Part shown: positions 61,160-64,000 of the stretch, one piece after another | Layout of the letters: each line of letters begins with the position of its first letter | Numbering within the stretch: the stretch's first letter is position 1 | Source of the DNA: CAIZGX01 sp044239865 | GTDB lineage: Bacteria; Bacteroidota; Bacteroidia; Flavobacteriales_D; Sanyastnellaceae | Assembly (NCBI GenBank): GCA_044239865.1 | Contig: JBIIAO010000001.1 | Location: forward strand, 744,001-808,000 | Length of the DNA: 64,000 nucleotides | Direction: 5' to 3' | Position numbers and translations under genes: made by a program | Notes under the pieces: generated by a model | What the model saw: the letters and a program-made list of their open reading frames with translations, nothing else | The model's database searches: none | Told to the model about the DNA's origin: nothing

Positions 61160-62302
61160 TTAAAGTCCTAATTTTTTAAGTTCATTTTCCAAACCATCGC
61201 CTCGAAGCGATTCGCCCATGGCTACTATTTTTCCTTCTTTGTCAATTAACACTGGAAACGGAATACTCTCAATTTCATAAATCGGAACAACAGCAGATTT
61301 CCATCCGCCTAAATCTGAAACATGATTGTTCCAAACCAATCCGTCTTTTTTAATAGCAGTCTCCCAAGCCGATTTGTTTTCATCGAGAGAAACTGAAAAT
61401 ACATCAAATCCTTTTGAAACATATTTGTTGTAAACCGAAACCACATTTGGATTTTCTTTTCGGCACGGTCCGCACCATGAAGCCCAAAAATCAAGAAGTA
61501 CAACCTTACCCTTCAAGCTACTTAACGCTCGTGTTTGTCCAGATATATTTGGAAGTGTGATTTCGGGAGCCATTTTTCCAACTGCAATTTTAGAATTGGA
61601 TGTCACTACTGAATTACCCGCGTTCTTTATTTGTCCAACCAATTTTTCTAAAGTCTTATACGCCGGCAATTTTCCGCAAGTGGCTTTCGTGTCGGTTAAA
61701 ACGCGCTGATACCAAATAAAATCGAAACGCGGATCAAGATTTTGAACAATTGAAATCGCTAATAAACTTGCTGAGTGTTTTTCCAACCAACCTTTGATAA
61801 ACGCGTTAGCTTCTTTCTGTGCTGAAGCGAATTGCGCTTCCCACTTGGCTATCCACTGTGTGCTGTCTAACGAAGGGTCTGTTGAAGGACGATCGATTTG
61901 AGCTTGCGCTTCCGCAAGTTTTTCCATCATGGGTTCCCACTTCTTCACTAAGTCCATGTATTCGACCGTTTGCACAGAGCCCTCAACTTTCGCATTATTC
62001 AAATTGACAAATTCGCCTGTAATTTCAACATGCTCTGAACTGTCTGTAATGAGTTGAAGGTAATTTCCCTCTTTGAAATAGATGCGGTAAAAGTCTAAGG
62101 GAAGATTGTCGTGAGACTTCAAACTGAAACTTCCATCTGAACCTACAACGGTGCTATCGATAGGTAGAACCTTCGTGTCGGAAAGCGATTCCAAATAAAT
62201 CGTTTTTCCTTCCGCACCCGTAATTACCCCTGAAATGGAATTTGAATTTCCGCAAGAAGCGAAAACGATCGCTGCGCTTAAGAAATAAATTAATTTTCTC
62301 AT
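61160..62302 (-). CDS. TlpA/AhpC-like thiol-disulfide lipoprotein with DUF4369-type N-terminal domain
   Basis: The 380-residue protein has a lipobox (IVFASCGNS, Cys17). A beta-rich N-terminal domain (ISGVITGAEGKTIYLESLSD) typical of DUF4369 follows, then a helical linker and a C-terminal thioredoxin fold with FWASWCGPCRKEN. It is probably tethered to a membrane and reduces periplasmic disulfides. It overlaps the gatB stop by ATGA at 62299-62302, which fixes the ATG at 62302; an upstream extension is antisense-like within gatB. Confidence 0.9.
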   Translation of the reverse strand: MRKLIYFLSAAIVFASCGNSNSISGVITGAEGKTIYLESLSDTKVLPIDSTVVGSDGSFSLKSHDNLPLDFYRIYFKEGNYLQLITDSSEHVEITGEFVNLNNAKVEGSVQTVEYMDLVKKWEPMMEKLAEAQAQIDRPSTDPSLDSTQWIAKWEAQFASAQKEANAFIKGWLEKHSASLLAISIVQNLDPRFDFIWYQRVLTDTKATCGKLPAYKTLEKLVGQIKNAGNSVVTSNSKIAVGKMAPEITLPNISGQTRALSSLKGKVVLLDFWASWCGPCRKENPNVVSVYNKYVSKGFDVFSVSLDENKSAWETAIKKDGLVWNNHVSDLGGWKSAVVPIYEIESIPFPVLIDKEGKIVAMGESLRGDGLENELKKLGL

Positions 62303-63756
62303 TGATCTAATAATTGTTGAATGAGTCCAGATGCTGTTTTCGGATTGGCTTTTCCCCCACTCTTTTTCATGAGTTCTCCCATGAATAATCCCAACATGCC
62401 TTTGTTTCCTGCTTTGTAGGCAGCAACCTTGTCTGGCCATGCCGCAAGAATTTCTTGCGCAATTTGCTTAATGCTATCATCATCTGCATCTTGAATCAAG
62501 TTCAATTCAGCGGCAATGTCTTCCGCCATTTTGGAAGAATGATTCGCCAATGCGGGAAGAATTTTTTCAGCAGCTGTAGAGCTTGATACCTTTCCTGAAT
62601 CGACAAGGTTAATGATACTTGCGAGTTGCTCGGGAGTAAACGGACTCTGCTCTATTTCTAAAGCTTGTTCTTTCAAATATCCTTTTACCGGTCCCATTAA
62701 CCAGTTGCAAGCAGCTTTGTAATTCTTCGTTTTCGATACGATGCGCTCGTAATAAAGAGCTGTTTCTTTTTCGCTTGTCAAGACATTCGCATCGTATTCC
62801 GAAAGATTGAACTCTTTCAAATACTTGTGCAGCAACTCTTTTGGAAGCGGCGGCATGATTGAGTGAATGCGCTGAATGTGATCTTCGGTAATGACTACTG
62901 GAGGAAGATCTGGTTCTGGGAAGTAACGGTAATCTTGCGCATCTTCTTTGCTTCGAAGCAATGAAGTGGTTCCATCTGCGGCGTTGAAGCTGCGGGTTTC
63001 TTGATTGATGACTCCTCCCGCTTCGATGATATCAATCTGACGAGTCATTTCGTGCTCAATGGCACGTTGCACGTTTCGAATGGAATTCATGTTCTTCACT
63101 TCACAACGCGTTCCGAATTCAGGTGCGCCTTTCTTTCGAACAGAAATATTCGCATCGCAACGAAGCGAGCCCTCTTCCATGTTTCCATCGCAAATGTCTA
63201 GGTAACGAACGAGCTTTCTCACTTCAGTCAGATACAAATACGCTTCGCGAGACGTGCGCATGTCTGGTTCTGAAACGACTTCAATCAGCTGAACACCGGC
63301 GCGATTCAAATCGATTAAGGAATCGAATGGATCTTGGTCGTGCATGCTCTTTCCAGCATCTTCTTCCAAATGCGCGCGGGTAATACCTATGCGCTTTTCA
63401 GAGCCGTCGTCTTCACGAATAACTATTTCGCCACCTGTACAGATGGGAGTTTTGTCTTGTGTAATTTGGTATCCCTTCGGTAAATCGGCATAGAAATAAT
63501 TCTTTCGCGCGAAAAATACAGGGGTGTTGATTTGCATGTCAGAAGCAAGCGCCAACTTAATGGCGAAGTCAACCGACTGCGTATTTACTTTCGGCAAAGT
63601 GCCTGGATGTCCTAATGTAATAGGCGAAACCAAGGTGTTTGGTAACGCTCCAAAAAGGTTCGCATCGGAAGCATAAGCTTTAGATGCAGTCTTCAATTGC
63701 ATGTGGACTTCAAGTCCAACCACTAATTCGTATTGATCGTATACAGATTGTTCCAT
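62299..63756 (-). CDS. gatB: Aspartyl/glutamyl-tRNA amidotransferase subunit B
   Basis: The 485-residue protein transamidates mis-acylated Glu-tRNA(Gln) or Asp-tRNA(Asn). It starts VVGLEVHMQLKTASKAY and has FARKNYFYADLPKGYQI, NRAGVQLIEVVSEPD, RCDANISVR and RYFPEPDLPP, followed by the helical and YqeY-like C-terminal domains. Length is normal. It starts on the base after the lpxK stop codon. Confidence 0.96.
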   Translation of the reverse strand: MEQSVYDQYELVVGLEVHMQLKTASKAYASDANLFGALPNTLVSPITLGHPGTLPKVNTQSVDFAIKLALASDMQINTPVFFARKNYFYADLPKGYQITQDKTPICTGGEIVIREDDGSEKRIGITRAHLEEDAGKSMHDQDPFDSLIDLNRAGVQLIEVVSEPDMRTSREAYLYLTEVRKLVRYLDICDGNMEEGSLRCDANISVRKKGAPEFGTRCEVKNMNSIRNVQRAIEHEMTRQIDIIEAGGVINQETRSFNAADGTTSLLRSKEDAQDYRYFPEPDLPPVVITEDHIQRIHSIMPPLPKELLHKYLKEFNLSEYDANVLTSEKETALYYERIVSKTKNYKAACNWLMGPVKGYLKEQALEIEQSPFTPEQLASIINLVDSGKVSSSTAAEKILPALANHSSKMAEDIAAELNLIQDADDDSIKQIAQEILAAWPDKVAAYKAGNKGMLGLFMGELMKKSGGKANPKTASGLIQQLLDQ

Positions 63757-64000
63757 TTATTTCTTTACTTCTTTCACTGCATTTAGTAATGCTGTTTCAC
63801 CTTCAATAAATTTTATCTTCATTCGAAGAAAATACAAAGGAAGATTTTCAAACTCCTTAATGTTCTGACATTTCACCACATCTTTTTCAGTGGTAAGCAG
63901 AACCGTATTTTCTTTTCCAAAGTTAATCCATTCTTGTCGAATGCGCGACACATCTTGAGCCGTGTATTCATGATGATCGGGCAAAGCCATTTCAATGGTC
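63757..64000 (-). CDS. lpxK: Tetraacyldisaccharide 4'-kinase, C-terminal part (cut by window edge)
   Basis: The visible 81 codons run off the right edge. They contain the LpxK C-terminal signature LPDHHEYTAQDVSRI and VLLTTEKDVVK. LpxK adds the 4'-phosphate to lipid A precursor in the inner membrane. An internal ATG at 63988-63990 is not the true start, because the reading frame stays open upstream. It is the first visible gene of the minus-strand run to lpxH. Confidence 0.85.
   Translation of the reverse strand, partial: TIEMALPDHHEYTAQDVSRIRQEWINFGKENTVLLTTEKDVVKCQNIKEFENLPLYFLRMKIKFIEGETALLNAVKEVKK

Noticed and set aside
62303..62440. N-terminal extension of the TlpA-like lipoprotein
   Set aside because: Lies inside gatB in another frame and precedes a clear lipoprotein signal peptide.
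1..64000. Prophage, transposon or integrated element
   Set aside because: No integrase, transposase, phage structural gene or flanking repeats were recognised; tRNAs have no attached direct repeats that I could see.

Overview
The window looks like a chromosomal segment of a free-living member of the Bacteroidota, probably near Flavobacteriales. Evidence: a SusC/SusD pair, three large secreted proteins with C-terminal type IX secretion (T9SS, Por) sorting domains, many promoters with the Bacteroidota -7 box TAnnTTTG, moderately low GC, and a carotenoid desaturase/hydratase pair. No phage, plasmid, transposase or CRISPR signature was seen. Most of the DNA is core-genome-like and tightly packed, with several gene pairs overlapping tail to tail.

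Layout. 1-1328: cut-off processive family-2 glycosyltransferase (minus). 1415-2161: SIMPL-domain protein. 2223-11075 (minus): a starch/alpha-glucan utilisation operon running T9SS-secreted GH13 amylase, SusC, SusD, lipocalin-like lipoprotein, two-module secreted protein, then a strong terminator. Its promoter has a perfect 15-bp palindrome between the -33 and -7 boxes. 11184-13463: folate genes folD and folP plus a duplicated DUF1599 protein. 13441-19143: a 1900-residue secreted protein with BNR/sortilin-like repeats, a 282-bp tandem array encoding MopE-like Cys/Asp repeats, and a T9SS domain. 19294-23777: topoisomerase IV parE-parC. 23854-25956: a His/Cys-rich membrane protein, a highly structured 267-bp intergenic region, and a very small GH13-like protein lacking the usual acid/base glutamate.

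25953-33370: an orphan OppB-type permease, a MauE-thioredoxin fusion, a DUF5686 outer-membrane protein, a lipoprotein, a DEAD-box helicase and a secreted unknown. 33374-44278: ligA, carotenoid crtD/cruF-type genes, a tRNA(CAT), typA, apaG, an OmpA-family protein with three repeated barrel-like units, GDP-fucose synthase and an acyltransferase. 44324-49438: an M36-like T9SS metalloprotease, a 52-residue coiled-coil microprotein, ispE, era and initiator tRNA-Met. 49520-54175: a tail-anchored papain-like protein, tRNA-Arg(CCG), a lipoprotein, tauE-moaD-moaE, an S8 protease lipoprotein and rpsT. 54246-57312: radC-wecB-polysaccharide deacetylase. 57302-64000 (minus): lpxK (cut), gatB, TlpA-like lipoprotein, M1 peptidase with a barrel-like tail, and lpxH.

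How the genes connect: the surface amylase would cut alpha-glucan, SusD would bind the oligosaccharides and SusC import them. The cell-envelope theme continues with lpxH/lpxK (lipid A), fucose and ManNAc-type sugar synthesis, OmpA, and surface proteases. I found no unmistakable new defence or mobile system. The best leads for novelty are the operator-controlled glucan operon with its two-module companion protein, the degenerate mini-GH13 with its structured upstream region, the His/Cys-rich membrane protein, the triple-barrel OmpA protein, and a set of promoters placed only 4-5 nt before start codons (possible leaderless mRNAs).
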